A stretch of 64,000 nt of DNA from Solea solea (lineage: Eukaryota > Chordata > Actinopteri > Pleuronectiformes > Soleidae). The DNA is taken from positions 1,804,890 through 1,868,889 of the forward strand of contig NC_081154.1 in NCBI RefSeq assembly GCF_958295425.1, given 5' to 3'. Under the pieces are notes generated by a model that did not search any database, was not told where the DNA came from, and saw nothing but the letters and a program-made list of their open reading frames with translations. Below are positions 47,235 through 56,053 of the stretch, in pieces (position 1 is the stretch's first letter; each line of letters starts with the position of its first letter). The position numbers and the translations under genes were made by a program.

Positions 47235-47250
47235 TATTTATACAGTATAT
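47191..47250. repeat. (TA)n joined to (GA)n
   Basis: TATATATATATATA switches directly to GAGAGAGAGAGAGAGAGA. Confidence 0.88.
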
Positions 47251-47479
47251 AAAGATATATCATGTATGAAGAGGAGAATGACTGTATTTACGGAGTCAGA
47301 GCCAGTTCCTGCTCGACACGTGATTCCACTTTGTTTCAGTGTGAGACGAAACACAATGCAGAGTTTTACAGCCATGTGAAAAGTGTATAAAGCAGCATGA
47401 GCTCATTTTGTCTACTTTAGTACGGTTTTCCGCCGCCTATAGACACAGTCTAGTGAATACGACTCTTTCTCCTCTCCAG

Positions 47480-47725
47480 GTATCATAATGGAGAAAAGGA
47501 GCCATGATAGCGATCTCTTAAATTCAGCTTCTTCTTTATTTCCCCCTCCCGATTTAAATTGTTATCCAATTACAAAGACCTGAGCCTTATCACATCGTAT
47601 GTGTGCTCTCACAGATGATTCATTAAAGCTATTTTTATTACTGTAACCGTGGGTTTTTTAGAGTCACTTAATTAGCAAGAAAACATGCCGTTAAAAGGGG
47701 GAAAAGATGTGAGGGACTAAATGCC
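47480..47725. other. Repeat-poor island in intron 2, candidate conserved non-coding sequence
   Basis: CCGATTTAAATTGTTATCCA ATTACAAAG, GATGATTCATTAAAGC and GTCACTTAATTAGCAAG are TAAT-core-rich and free of recognised repeats. There is no coding frame. Confidence 0.3.
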
Positions 47726-48049
47726 TTTCTCAGCACAATCCTAACACTGTGTGTGTGTGTGTGTTCACTGGGGTGTAGATGCAGATCCGTGTGACTCACT
47801 TTACACTTGCTGAAAAACAAGAACTAGGCGTGTATCCACACGAGGTGGAGAGAGTGTGTTTTTATAAAAGCACCGATCTGGTCTGTTCTGTTCTGTTGAG
47901 TAAGTTCACACCTGACGTCGGTCAAGTTTGGCAACTTTACTGTCAGTGTTTGTCGTACTGTAACACACAAACTGACACTTAGTGACAGGAAAGATGACGT
48001 GACATGAGCACAAGCAATGTTTGACTGTCACTTGTACTTCATTCCCTTA

Positions 48050-48240
48050 GGGAGATTCCTTCCTTCCTTCCTCTGCATTGAACCCGTCCTCTACTAGAAA
48101 CCCTGCGAGAATTAGGAGCAGCAGACGGCCACTGAGCAGCGCCCGGGGACCAATGAGGGGGTTAGGGTACCTTGCTCAGGGGAACCCCAACTGAACCAGC
48201 AACCCCCCGGTTTACAAGAACAGTGGCCATGGTGTTTTGG
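48050..48240 (-). mobile_element. tRNA-derived SINE, minus orientation
   Basis: On the minus strand GTTCTTGTAAACCGGGGGGT, GCTGGTTCAGTTGGGGTTCC and CCTGAGCAAGGTACCCTAAC match the SINE body at 21035-21190. A (TTCC)n at 48058-48072 marks its tail side. Confidence 0.75.
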
Positions 48241-48383
48241 GTCTTGTCTTGGTATCGTACATGTGACACTTAGGATTTTAAATGAACAAAATCTTTGTAA
48301 TTGGATGAAACTTCCTATCTTCAAATCTATCGAATGACATAATAAAGTTTTTTTCACCAATATCAGCCAAAGTTAACGGTTTG

Positions 48384-48404
48384 TATGTGTGTGTGTGTGT
48401 GTGT
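48384..48404. repeat. (GT)n
   Basis: A short (GT)n in intron 2. Confidence 0.85.
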
Positions 48405-48569
48405 GGGAGGGAGCAGTGGAGACGTTGCCGGATTGTCAGTTATGAAGTTCAAACACGCGCTAACGACCGCACACACCACTTTGTTTGGCCTTAAACACAT
48501 GAGATGTTGGGTTTTTTTTGTTTTACAAAGTTAACAGATCAGTTCTACACTGTAAAAATAGAAGGACAT

Positions 48570-48630
48570 AGAATGCCACTTTATGAGGTACACCTGTTGA
48601 TACTTTATTAATCCCAGAGGGACTCTGAGT
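48570..48630. mobile_element. Tc1-like terminus next to non-LTR-like phrase
   Basis: GCCACTTTATGAGGTACACC TGTTGATACTTTATTAATCC CAGAGGG joins a mariner-type end to a LINE-tail-like phrase, so two decayed elements abut. Confidence 0.5.
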
Positions 48631-48879
48631 GCATCACTGTTTACACTCTGCTCTGAACGCTGATTGGCTGCTGGGCCAATTGTTGACGTCACTTTAAGTA
48701 GACTAGTCTCTTGGGACTGTTTAAGTTGGTCTGGTGCAACCGACGACTAACTGCAAACTAGTTCTGAGTAATACGCCAAACTGGTGAAACCCCACCCTGG
48801 TCTTGGTCTTGACTTGTTCAAGGTCCCACATGGTCTCAGTTGGACTGTGTGCGTCTGGTTGCTTTTTCCCCACCTTCTT

Positions 48880-49165
48880 CTCTACAGAGCTCCCCCTACA
48901 GTTTTGGAGTATATGTTTTTACGACACCACTGTAAACAACCATCCATCCATCATCTACCTCTTTATCCTCACTGTCTTAACACGAGGAGTGTTTCTCGCA
49001 AGACCTCCTGATTCTGAGGACTCCAGGTCGGCAGCCCTGATCTTGCAAGGCCGCTTTTCCACTAGCAGACAGTAGGGGGCAGTGAAGACAGCCCACAACA
49101 AGACATTTAACCATCACAATGACTCTGATGCTGTCGAATTCTGCTTTGACGATATAGAGGTAAGG
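48880..49165. mobile_element. Dispersed repeat family B, copy 3
   Basis: GAGCTCCCCCTACAGTTTTG GAGTATATG, ACGACACCACTGTAAAC, CATCATCTACCTCTTTATCC, TTTCTCGCAAGACCTCCTGA and GACAGTAGGGGGCAGTGAAG keep the family order. It is the most compact copy. Confidence 0.78.
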
Positions 49166-49169
49166 TTAC

Positions 49170-49758
49170 GTATTTGACCTCCTTCTAAGGTCCCTTGGTA
49201 AGCAACTACAAATGTATATGGATGCTCAATGACACTTTTTTTTGTATGTCTGATACAGTTATTGGTCAATTTTAAACACATTAGCTGTTAGAATGACATT
49301 TGTGATGATTTCAAATGGTGTGTTTTTTCTACTGGATTTCAGTTCTTTTCTTTTTCTGATATCAGATCCAGTGCTTTTTGGCTGATACTGAGTATCATAT
49401 GTGCTCATGTCCCCTTTATACCTCAAGTCATACTCTAATTTCCTTCTGCAAATGTGGTTGTATAACGACTATAAAGATCCTTTTCTTACATTTCCCTTAA
49501 GACTAAAAGTTACTCCACAAAAACCTTATCCAGGACAAAGTCTCAATCCGATGTGGGTCAAAGAAACACTTTTGATCAGATCATTGAATGTCCCCAGTAA
49601 ATTTCTGTGGCTCTTTTTTGGTTTCCCAGGCTTTACTACTCCACCTTTTAAACCCCCGTCTAGTTCCGGTCTTGCACCTTCATCAGATCACCTCCTCTCA
49701 TAAACTGTCTAAAAAGACGTGGCCTCTGAAACCCTCCAAAGTGTTCTCCGTGACTCAC
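49170..49758. other. Intron 2 next to exon 2, no further exon seen
   Basis: The stretch is AT-rich, with no other exon between it and exon 3. Confidence 0.45.
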
Positions 49759-49934
49759 CCACACTGGTGATCCTCTGGTTGACCAGGTCCTTGAGCAGGG
49801 CATCGATGACCGGGTTGTGTCGCGAGTACAGCTCGTATCGGTTAATCCCAATGTGGAATCGGAGCCAGTTTGGATAAGACTCGGCCGTCAGCTCTCCTGT
49901 GGGGCTGAACTCATCCACGGTGCCTTCTGCGTTC
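49759..49934 (-). CDS. fam20c: fam20c coding exon 2
   Basis: The exon is 176 nt. The acceptor TCTCTCCCAG ends at 49935 and the donor GTGAGT starts at 49758. The first base completes the split Trp codon from exon 1, then 58 codons follow, then one base of the next Ala codon. The translation contains [19 protein letters not shown] and [10 protein letters not shown] and ends in QRITSV, all of which align with the region just before the kinase core in known FAM20C proteins. The N-terminal dozen residues ([15 protein letters not shown]) are variable in the family. The long minus-strand open frame around it extends past the donor into the intron, so its last residues are not part of the protein. 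No frameshift or stop is seen. Confidence 0.95.
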
Positions 49935-51007
49935 CTGGGAGAGACCAGAGTGAGACGCAGATGAGACAGACAGAGACGATCGTCAGGGCTTTTATGTCAA
50001 AGTTTTTTCTTTTTTTACATTTTTCTATTCCACGCGGTCACAAGCAGACATTTGAAAAACAACAAAGAGTCACTCAGAGTGTAAAAAACGAAATATTCTG
50101 CTCCCATAGAGCGGGATATTTTTTAGAGACTGTGCTCAGTTTTTCTCAGGTTTCACTTGATTTTGACTGATATCAGTTGTGAGATTTGTTTTATTTAACT
50201 ATAAATGACCAAAGTGTTGAGATCATGTAGGAACAATAAACTAGGGATGGTTCACTACCACTTAATCTGGTCCTGTGTAATGATTAGAGCTGAAGAATTC
50301 ATCAAAATTTTAGCAAAATCCCAACACGGCCTACTGCAATTTTCAAATCACAGGAGGCTGAAGTATTTGTTAAAACCAAATCATGTGTCAAGATATCATT
50401 TTTGGTGAATTATTGTCTCAATCTACACACACGTTATTCTACAGACTGAAGAGAACATCTTTGACACTCACAGATCTGCACAAATATCATACAGTAATTA
50501 CTTTAAAATACGTTTTTCGGATGAAAATGAGAATAAAGACGTAGAAATGACCATTCCCTCTGATATGCGATCACAATTCCTGTCAAAATAATCGCAATTA
50601 CATATTTATTCAACATAGCTCAGCCCTAATATCACTAGCACCGCCTTGAGTATCCACAAACACCAAAATCAGTCCACCAATACAGTCATTTTTGCTCCAA
50701 CTGTAGAACAAATGTACTTAAATAAACATTTTACATGCATTATGAAGCCCAGTGAAGCATTTACGAGTTACTACACGTAATTCACAATCTTTAAATTCTC
50801 ATCCTCATATTAGAGTATAATAGTTAATACTTTGATGGCATCTTGTGTTACTGCGCCAACATATTTTAAATTCAGAAATATTCAGAAACAGGTAAATATT
50901 GAGCTGAAGTATCACAAACTGGAGAGTGTGAACTTCAGCCAAGGCCTAATTTCTTTTAACACGGCCAAAACAGATACATGTACTTTTACATCTGTCACGA
51001 CACAGTG
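49935..51007. other. Intron 1, mostly single-copy-looking
   Basis: AT-rich sequence with no extra exon. The acceptor side (about 49936-49960 on the minus strand) has a clear CTCTGGTCTCTCCC tract. Confidence 0.5.
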
Positions 51008-51170
51008 GTGGATCAGAGGTAGAGTGAGTCGTCATACAACCAGAAGGTTTAGTATTTGATTCCCGCCACAGCCAACTGATGACAGTGCTGGCAGTGTGTG
51101 AATGGGTGTGAAAGAGTAGAATGAATGAATGAGTGAGTGAATGAGTGAAAAGCAGCTCCTCATCAAGAAC
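51008..51170 (+). mobile_element. tRNA-derived SINE in fam20c intron 1
   Basis: GGTGGATCAGAGGTAGAGTG (A-box-like), AACCAGAAGGTTTAGTATTT GATTCCCGCC (B-box-like) and a tail with GTGTGTGAATGGGTGTGAAA and (GAAT)n. It is antisense to fam20c. Confidence 0.75.
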
Positions 51171-51221
51171 ATTTACTTCATCACTTCAACATTACATGAA
51201 CACAAGCTTCACATCAGGGTT

Positions 51222-51243
51222 TTATTGTTGTTGTTGTTGTTTT
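51222..51243. repeat. (GTT)n directly downstream of the exon 1 donor
   Basis: On the gene strand the donor GTAAAA is followed at once by (CAA)5-6. Five to six triplet units begin within five bases of the splice site. Confidence 0.85.
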
Positions 51244-51245
51244 AC

Positions 51246-51805
51246 CATGACTGATCCTCTGCTGCTTTGGGGTCAAATCTGATGTCTGTGTTGACGTTGA
51301 ACAGCGTGTCCTCGTCTGTCAGTGGAGGCACAGACCTTTTATATAAAGGATGCTCGTAGAGAGCCAACAACCTTGAACCTCTGACGGGAACGTTCTTGGT
51401 GACAGCTGCGTCCTGGATGAACTGTCTCTTCCTGTCACCGCGCAGCCCCTGCTGCTGCTGCTGCTGCTGCTGCTGCCGCTGCAGCTCCAGCCTTCTCACC
51501 GCCTGCGTTCTGTCGCCAACACCCGGGATCCTCTCCAGGGAGTGGGAGGAAACGTTGGAGCTGGGCTCGTTGCTGAAGTCCTGGAGGATCCGCAGCGTGT
51601 GCTTGTTAGGCCAGCCCTGCTTCCCCCAGCTCTGGGGCTCCTCGCTCGGCGTGTTCGAGCAGGAGCAGCCGCCACCGCCGCCTCCTCCGCCGCCTCCGTG
51701 TCTCTCCAGCTTCGGCAGCAGGTCTATCATGATGTGCATGGAGCAGGCGATGAGGAACACCATGAGGATCAGGACGCGGAACTTTCGCAGCAGGATCATC
51801 TTCAT
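51246..51805 (-). CDS. fam20c: fam20c coding exon 1: signal anchor, propeptide, start of luminal region
   Basis: The exon encodes 186 codons plus two bases. The start is the ATG at 51805-51803, which has A at -3 and matches the known FAM20C N-terminus (MKM followed by basic residues and a hydrophobic run). Residues about 10-30 form the signal-anchor helix. Residues 37-46 are ten glycines, followed by CSCSN. WPNKHTLRILQDF at 65-77 is a strong FAM20C hallmark, followed by PSSNVSSHSLE with an NVS glycosylation sequon at 84-86. Residues 111-119 are nine glutamines. The C-terminal part carries LFNVN and PKAAE, also family blocks. The donor GTAAAA begins at 51245 and leaves phase 2 (TG). Poly-Gly and poly-Gln are not family-typical and come from (GCC/TCC)n and (CTG)n runs. 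The frame stays open upstream of the ATG, as reported in the findings. Confidence 0.95.
51449..51475 (-). repeat. fam20c: (CAG)9 coding repeat, poly-Gln in FAM20C
   Basis: Nine consecutive CAG codons (CTG on the plus strand) encode residues 111-119 of the predicted protein. The run is followed leftwards by Gly-Leu-Arg and preceded by Gln-Arg. Pure triplet runs of this kind are prone to length variation. Confidence 0.92.
51668..51697 (-). repeat. fam20c: Poly-Gly coding repeat (10 Gly) in FAM20C
   Basis: Ten glycine codons of mixed type (GGA, GGC, GGT) encode residues 37-46, between the signal anchor and the CSCSN motif. Mixed codons suggest selection or age rather than a fresh slippage event. 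Confidence 0.9.
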
Positions 51806-51955
51806 GGTCTCCCGCTTGAGCAGATGCGAGTACTTGCTGCAGATGATGAGCACGCAGATGAAGAGGCTGACTACATCGCTGATGATGTTGATCAGACTGG
51901 ACGCCACACGGACGAAATACACATTAAACACGTAGGAACCATCTTCACTTGCCGT
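51806..51955 (-). other. Coding-like in-frame leader upstream of the fam20c ATG
   Basis: The 50 codons before the fam20c ATG are open and in frame with it; the first stop upstream is TGA at 51994-51992. By hand count 37 of 50 third positions are G or C, rising to 30 of 34 next to the ATG, while first and second positions are not GC-rich. That is the pattern of selected coding sequence. The predicted peptide has a hydrophobic stretch with many Ile, Val and Leu (for example SLINIISDVVSLFICVLII) followed by KYSHLLKRET. There is no in-frame ATG, so use as protein would need a non-AUG start or splicing from an upstream exon. I do not recognise the peptide. Confidence 0.5.
51892..51942 (-). CDS. 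Short upstream ORF in fam20c 5' leader (16 codons)
   Basis: An ATG at 51942-51940 opens a 16-codon frame that ends with TGA at 51894-51892, about 87 nt before the fam20c ATG and out of frame with it. If the leader is transcribed as drawn, this would be a classic repressive upstream ORF. It overlaps the in-frame coding-like leader, so only one of the two readings need be functional. Confidence 0.3.
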   Translation of the reverse strand: MVPTCLMCISSVWRPV

Positions 51956-51975
51956 CTTGAGGAAAGGATTCAGTG
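51956..51975 (-). promoter_or_regulatory. Possible splice acceptor before the coding-like leader
   Basis: On the minus strand a pyrimidine tract TCCTTTCCTC runs into AAG at 51958-51956, with a TGCTGAAC-like branch-point candidate about 35 nt further upstream. If used, the exon would start at 51955 exactly where the coding-like frame begins to look coding. This is inference from sequence only. Confidence 0.3.
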
Positions 51976-52553
51976 TTCGGCTTTGGTGTGTTCAGCATCA
52001 GAGCCGCTCAGCGCTCGGTGCGCGCAGGTTTCTGGTTGTTGTTTTTCCTCCAGAGGCGCAGAATCATACGCAAGTGTCCAGGTAGAGCAGGGATCGAGTC
52101 AGCGCTCGGTTCGCGCAGGAATCATCCTCCTCTCCGCGGGGCTCCTGTCGCGCTCCAGATGTTTCACAAACAAGGGACTAGATTCCAATATGCGCGAGGG
52201 GAAAAGATCAGTGAAACGCGTGCGTCCAGGAGGTCCGAGCGCGCGCATGGGTGTCACCGTACAACCTCAGCTGCAAGAAGAGGAAGAAGAAGAACATGAA
52301 GAGGAGAAAGTGCAGCTCTCCACATTTAAATGTGTTTCAGTTGGAAAGTCCCCGGTAAGTGTCCTCGTCTGTCTCATCCAACCTCCACTTCTGTCCCATC
52401 TGCTCCACGCGCGCGCACAAACACGGCAGAGGTTTAAACAGGAGACACGACTGTAGAGTGTAAGCGGGACACGGGGACGCAGATCCCGTCTGCTGCATGT
52501 GAGAGTGAGGGTGGGTGTGTTAAATATGATGCTGGAGCCAAGACTAGATCCTG

Positions 52554-52588
52554 CCTTTTACGCAGCGTCACCACGCGCAGATTGGCTG
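52554..52588 (-). promoter_or_regulatory. Candidate fam20c core promoter (CCAAT and TATA-like boxes)
   Basis: On the minus strand CAGCCAAT sits at about 52588-52581. It is followed by GTGACG, a CRE half-site-like word, and by TAAAAGG at 52560-52554. The spacing and the GC-rich, CpG-containing surroundings (about 51400-52600) fit a promoter firing leftwards into fam20c. No transcript evidence is available, so the start site near 52520-52530 is a guess. Confidence 0.25.
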
Positions 52589-52596
52589 AGCGCGAG

Positions 52597-52622
52597 AGAG
52601 GGAGAGCGCGCGAGAGAGAGAC

Positions 52623-52705
<83 letters not shown>
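52597..52705. repeat. (GA)n microsatellite in putative fam20c promoter
   Basis: An almost uninterrupted GA run of about 85 bases (52619-52704), with impure GA sequence before it, lies just upstream of the CCAAT-like box. GA tracts can bind GAGA-type factors and form triplex DNA. Reading frames across it in all directions are repeat artefacts. Confidence 0.9.
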
Positions 52706-52706
<1 letters not shown>

Positions 52707-53869
52707 GTACAGTGCTCGTCTGTTTTCCTCCGGGACAAAATCCTCCCTGCACTTCCCAGCTTCACAAGAAGAGGGCGTCTTTTCCCCTGGTCCACATTCA
52801 CATTGTGCGGACAGTTTTATCTCCATACACACATTCAAGGCACAAAACAATTAAAAACAAACACAAACTAAAATCAATACAAAATCAAAAACTACACTTT
52901 ACGTTAACATGTTAAAAGTGTCAGATTAGAAAAGATAAACTGAGTATACTGAATTAAATAATGAAATATACATATAATACAGATAATTTGCTCACAACTT
53001 GTCAAATACGTTTTTATTCTATTGAATTTTATAGCTATTTATTGAACATATTATCCATAAAATCTAAAGTTGTGCCATTGTAGCAGAGCCGTAGCAACAG
53101 GGTAGGCAAACTAGGCAATAGCCTAGGGCCCTGGAGTTAAAAGGGGGCCCCAAAACTGACATCTGATACAGAACCACAGCAATGACACCAGGTTTTTCGA
53201 TAAAGATAACAATGTCATTTTGGGAAACCACCTAGTTTATTGTCAGAGTCAAGATGGTAAATGTCCCCCAATGTCCCTCGTTGCCTAGGGCCCCAGAGAC
53301 CCTAGAAGCAGCTCTACACTGTAGACTAAACTGTCACTTCCTGCTCTATACTTTGTTATTAAATACTGTTACGTTTCATTTTAGCAGTTATTTAGTTTTT
53401 AAAAATAGACGTCGTAAAACTATAGCGGTCACAGGAAGCAGCCACATGAAAGAAATCACCTTTCCTGTTCAGATCAAGTAATTAAAATCCCTGCTGTAAA
53501 GAGGCTAACAGCTAGATTTTACTGTGGATGTTTCACTAACAGGCCACGCCCACATTGATTGAGCCAGGTTTTCACTCGCAGCATCAACACACATGGTGTC
53601 ATTTTTCCCCTCCCCTCGTCTGCAGCTTGTCCTCTGAGACGACAGCCAGTCAATCCATCGATGATACATGAGACAGGCCTATTAGAGCGCTCATCAGTCT
53701 GAGGATCCAGTTCCACTCAGCAGCAATCGCATCTTCAATAATGTTTAAAGGCCGATATGAAATGAAAACCACAGAGCAAATTTAAGCCGTGCTTCTCCTC
53801 ATGTAGCAGAGAAATAAACTCCTCTCTTTCCTTCTGTCACATACACACATTATTATTCTATATATTCTA
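52706..53869. other. 5' flank of fam20c, no gene seen
   Basis: AT-rich sequence. A repeat phrase GCCTAGGGCCCTGGAG at about 53121 recurs as GCCTAGGGCCCCAGAG at about 53283, direct and about 160 bp apart, and belongs to a dispersed fish repeat. Confidence 0.4.
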
Positions 53870-54003
53870 GCTATATGTAGCGCTTTTCTGGTCTTGATGA
53901 CCACTCAAAGCTGCTTCACACACACACTAGCAGAGCCGGGAATCAAGCCCTCCACCTTCTAGGTGAAAGACGACTGACTCTACCACTGAGCGACCGCCGC
54001 CCA
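53870..54003 (-). mobile_element. tRNA-derived SINE, minus orientation
   Basis: On the minus strand GGTCGCTCAGTGGTAGAGTC (A-box), AAGGTGGAGGGCTTGATTCC CGG (B-box), then AAGCAGCTTTGAGTGGTCAT CAAGACCAGAAAAGCGCTA. This is a clear tRNA-related head with a typical fish SINE tail. Confidence 0.82.
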
Positions 54004-54044
54004 CTGTCACTTTCTTGTATCCCTACCATATCTTCATGAGTTAG

Positions 54045-54908
54045 CTATAAGCTAACTACAGCAAAATAATCTTAAGGAGTTAGCTGTAGGTTAACTAGAC
54101 TGATCTAATCTTCAGGAGGAAGGAGTAGGCTAACTATAGCTAACTAATCTTCAGTAGTCAGGTGTAGGCTAATAACAGCTAACTAATCTTCAGTAGTCAG
54201 GTGTAGGCTAATAACAGCTAACTAATCTTCAGGAGTCAGGTGTAGGCTAACTACAGTTAACTAATCTTAAGGAGTCAGGTGTAGGCTAACTACAGCTAAC
54301 TAATCTTCAGTAGTCAAGTGTAGGCTAATAACAGCTAACTAATCTTCAGTAGTCAGGTGTAGGCTAATAACAGCTAACTAATCTTCAGTAGTCAGGTGTA
54401 GGCTAATAACAGCTAACTAATCTTCAGTAGTCAGGTGTAGGCTAATGACAGCTAACTAATCTTCAGGAGTCAGGTGTAGGCTAACTACAGTTAACTAATC
54501 TTCAGGAGTCAGGTGTATGCTAACTACAGTTAACTAATCTTCAGGAGTCCAGTGTAGGCTAACTACAGTTAACTAATCTTCAGGAGTCAGGTGTAGGCTA
54601 ACTACAGTTAACTAATCTTCAGGAGTCCAGTGTAGGCTAATAACAGCTACCTAATCTTCAGTAGTCAGGTGTAGGCTAACTACAGTTAACTAATCTTCAG
54701 GAGTCCAGTTTAGGCTAACTACAGTTAACTAATCTTCAGGAGTCCAGTGTAGGCTAATAACAGTTAACTAATCTTCAGGAGTAGGCTAATAACAGTTAAC
54801 TAATCTTCAGGAGTCAGGTGTAGGCTAATAACAGTTAACTAATCTTCAGGAGTCAGGTGTAGGCTAATAACAGTTAACTAATCTTCAGGAGTCAGGTGTA
54901 GGCTAACT
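54045..54908. repeat. About 39-bp minisatellite, roughly 21-22 copies
   Basis: The unit is about GTTAACTAATCTTCAGGAGT CAGGTGTAGGCTAACTACA. Two main variants alternate in blocks: TCAGTAGTC with GCTAATAACAGC, and TCAGGAGTC with GCTAACTACAGT. Several units have lost part of the sequence (for example near 54781). The array ends directly at the family A element that starts at about 54905. Confidence 0.95.
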
Positions 54909-55360
54909 TTTCTGAGTGGAAACTTAGGTTTGTAAACCGCTCACTCTCCCACACCAAAGTCCATGGATCACAGCACACAGGTGTTGTTGGTCCACTGCTT
55001 TCTCCACCACTACGTCATTTTCTGACATTTGTGTATAAAATCCTTTATTCAGACGTAAGTAAGACACAAACTCACCAAACGAGGCAGCAGTAAACCAGCA
55101 GCCCCTGAGTCCCTGCAGGCTAAAAACACAGATTTTCTCCATGGACTTTGGTTTAGGAGCGTGAGATAAAGCAGCAAACATATTCTGAAGATGTCATAAA
55201 CATGAGCTTTTTGATAAGTGGCTAAAATTAGCCTTTTCCTTGTGTCTGAGGGTGAGTGTCGCCATGATGGACTGGTTCTCGGCAACAGCAGCGTTCTGGC
55301 AACGTGCTTGAAATCAGTGTCGACAATGTGTCAATACCTCATATGACCACACTTCAAAAA
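54905..55360. mobile_element. Family A inverted-repeat element, copy 5
   Basis: The left end AACCGCTCACTCTCCCACAC CAAAGTCCATGG faces CTCCATGGACTTTGGTTTAG GAGCGTGAGATAAAGC. Interior blocks are shared with 44395-44885. The element abuts the minisatellite at 54045-54908. Confidence 0.78.
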
Positions 55361-56050
55361 ACATCTCAGCTGTCCTGTAAAAGGCACATAAGCATGAGTA
55401 ACTATCATGTTGTCTGTGATTACCTCCTCAGATTAGTTTGTAATTAAAAAGAGCCCAGAGAGAGAAAGAGACGGCGGCGCTGGCTTGTTGTGCAGACACG
55501 CAGAATATTCACCAGAGAGAAAACAGGAGATGGTTTAAGATGAGGGATTTACCCAGTGCAACAAAACACAAGCACAAAATTTAAAAAAAAAGGTTTAAAT
55601 TTGAAAAACAGCTGCATTGACATCTTTGCTAATCTGATGCTGTAGATTGTGTTTGTCAGAGTAGTGAGCGGGGAGGAAGCATCAGGTGTCAAGCTTTGTC
55701 TACTGTGTCAGACATACAGGAAAGATTCTGCTGTATTTCACCCGTTCCTCACAAATCACTGTGTAATTGAGAGTTTAAACACTGACCGTTGACATTCTGT
55801 GGCCTTTTAACGGTGACTAATTCCCAACAAAGCGAAAGGTCCATGGGGTCGCGCTCCTCCGGTGTTTGATGTCAACGATAGTGCGAGTGTGGAAAACAGA
55901 GTGATGCTTGTGCAGACCTCATACCAGGCCACTGTAGCCCGATAGTGGCCCAGAGGTTTGAAACAAGCAGAGATGAATTGATGTCAGTCAGACATGGATC
56001 ATGGCAGTCGATGGCTCAATCGACTGCCATCTGTCTCTCTCTTGCTGTGA
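55361..56050. other. 5' flank, no gene seen
   Basis: Mixed single-copy-looking sequence with no coding signature. Confidence 0.4.
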
Positions 56051-56053
56051 TGG

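Noticed and set aside
49709..49758. Exon 2 extending to the end of its open frame
   Set aside because: The translation departs from FAM20C exactly at the GTGAGT donor, and splicing there restores phase with exon 3.
51805..51931. GTG at 51931 as the fam20c start codon
   Set aside because: GTG starts are not a default in vertebrates; the ATG at 51805 has good context and matches the known FAM20C N-terminus. The upstream frame is reported as a separate hypothesis.
51396..51935. 179-codon plus-strand open frame with poly-Cys and poly-Pro
   Set aside because: It is the translation of the antisense of the poly-Gln and poly-Gly codons of fam20c.
51542..52456. 304-codon plus-strand open frame opposite fam20c exon 1
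   Set aside because: It is antisense to a well-supported coding exon and its leader; high third-position GC on the minus strand creates stop-poor antisense frames. The peptide resembles nothing known and ends in GAA-type repeats.
52434..52915. Ser-Leu and Arg-Glu repeat proteins on both strands
   Set aside because: All arise from the (GA)n tract.
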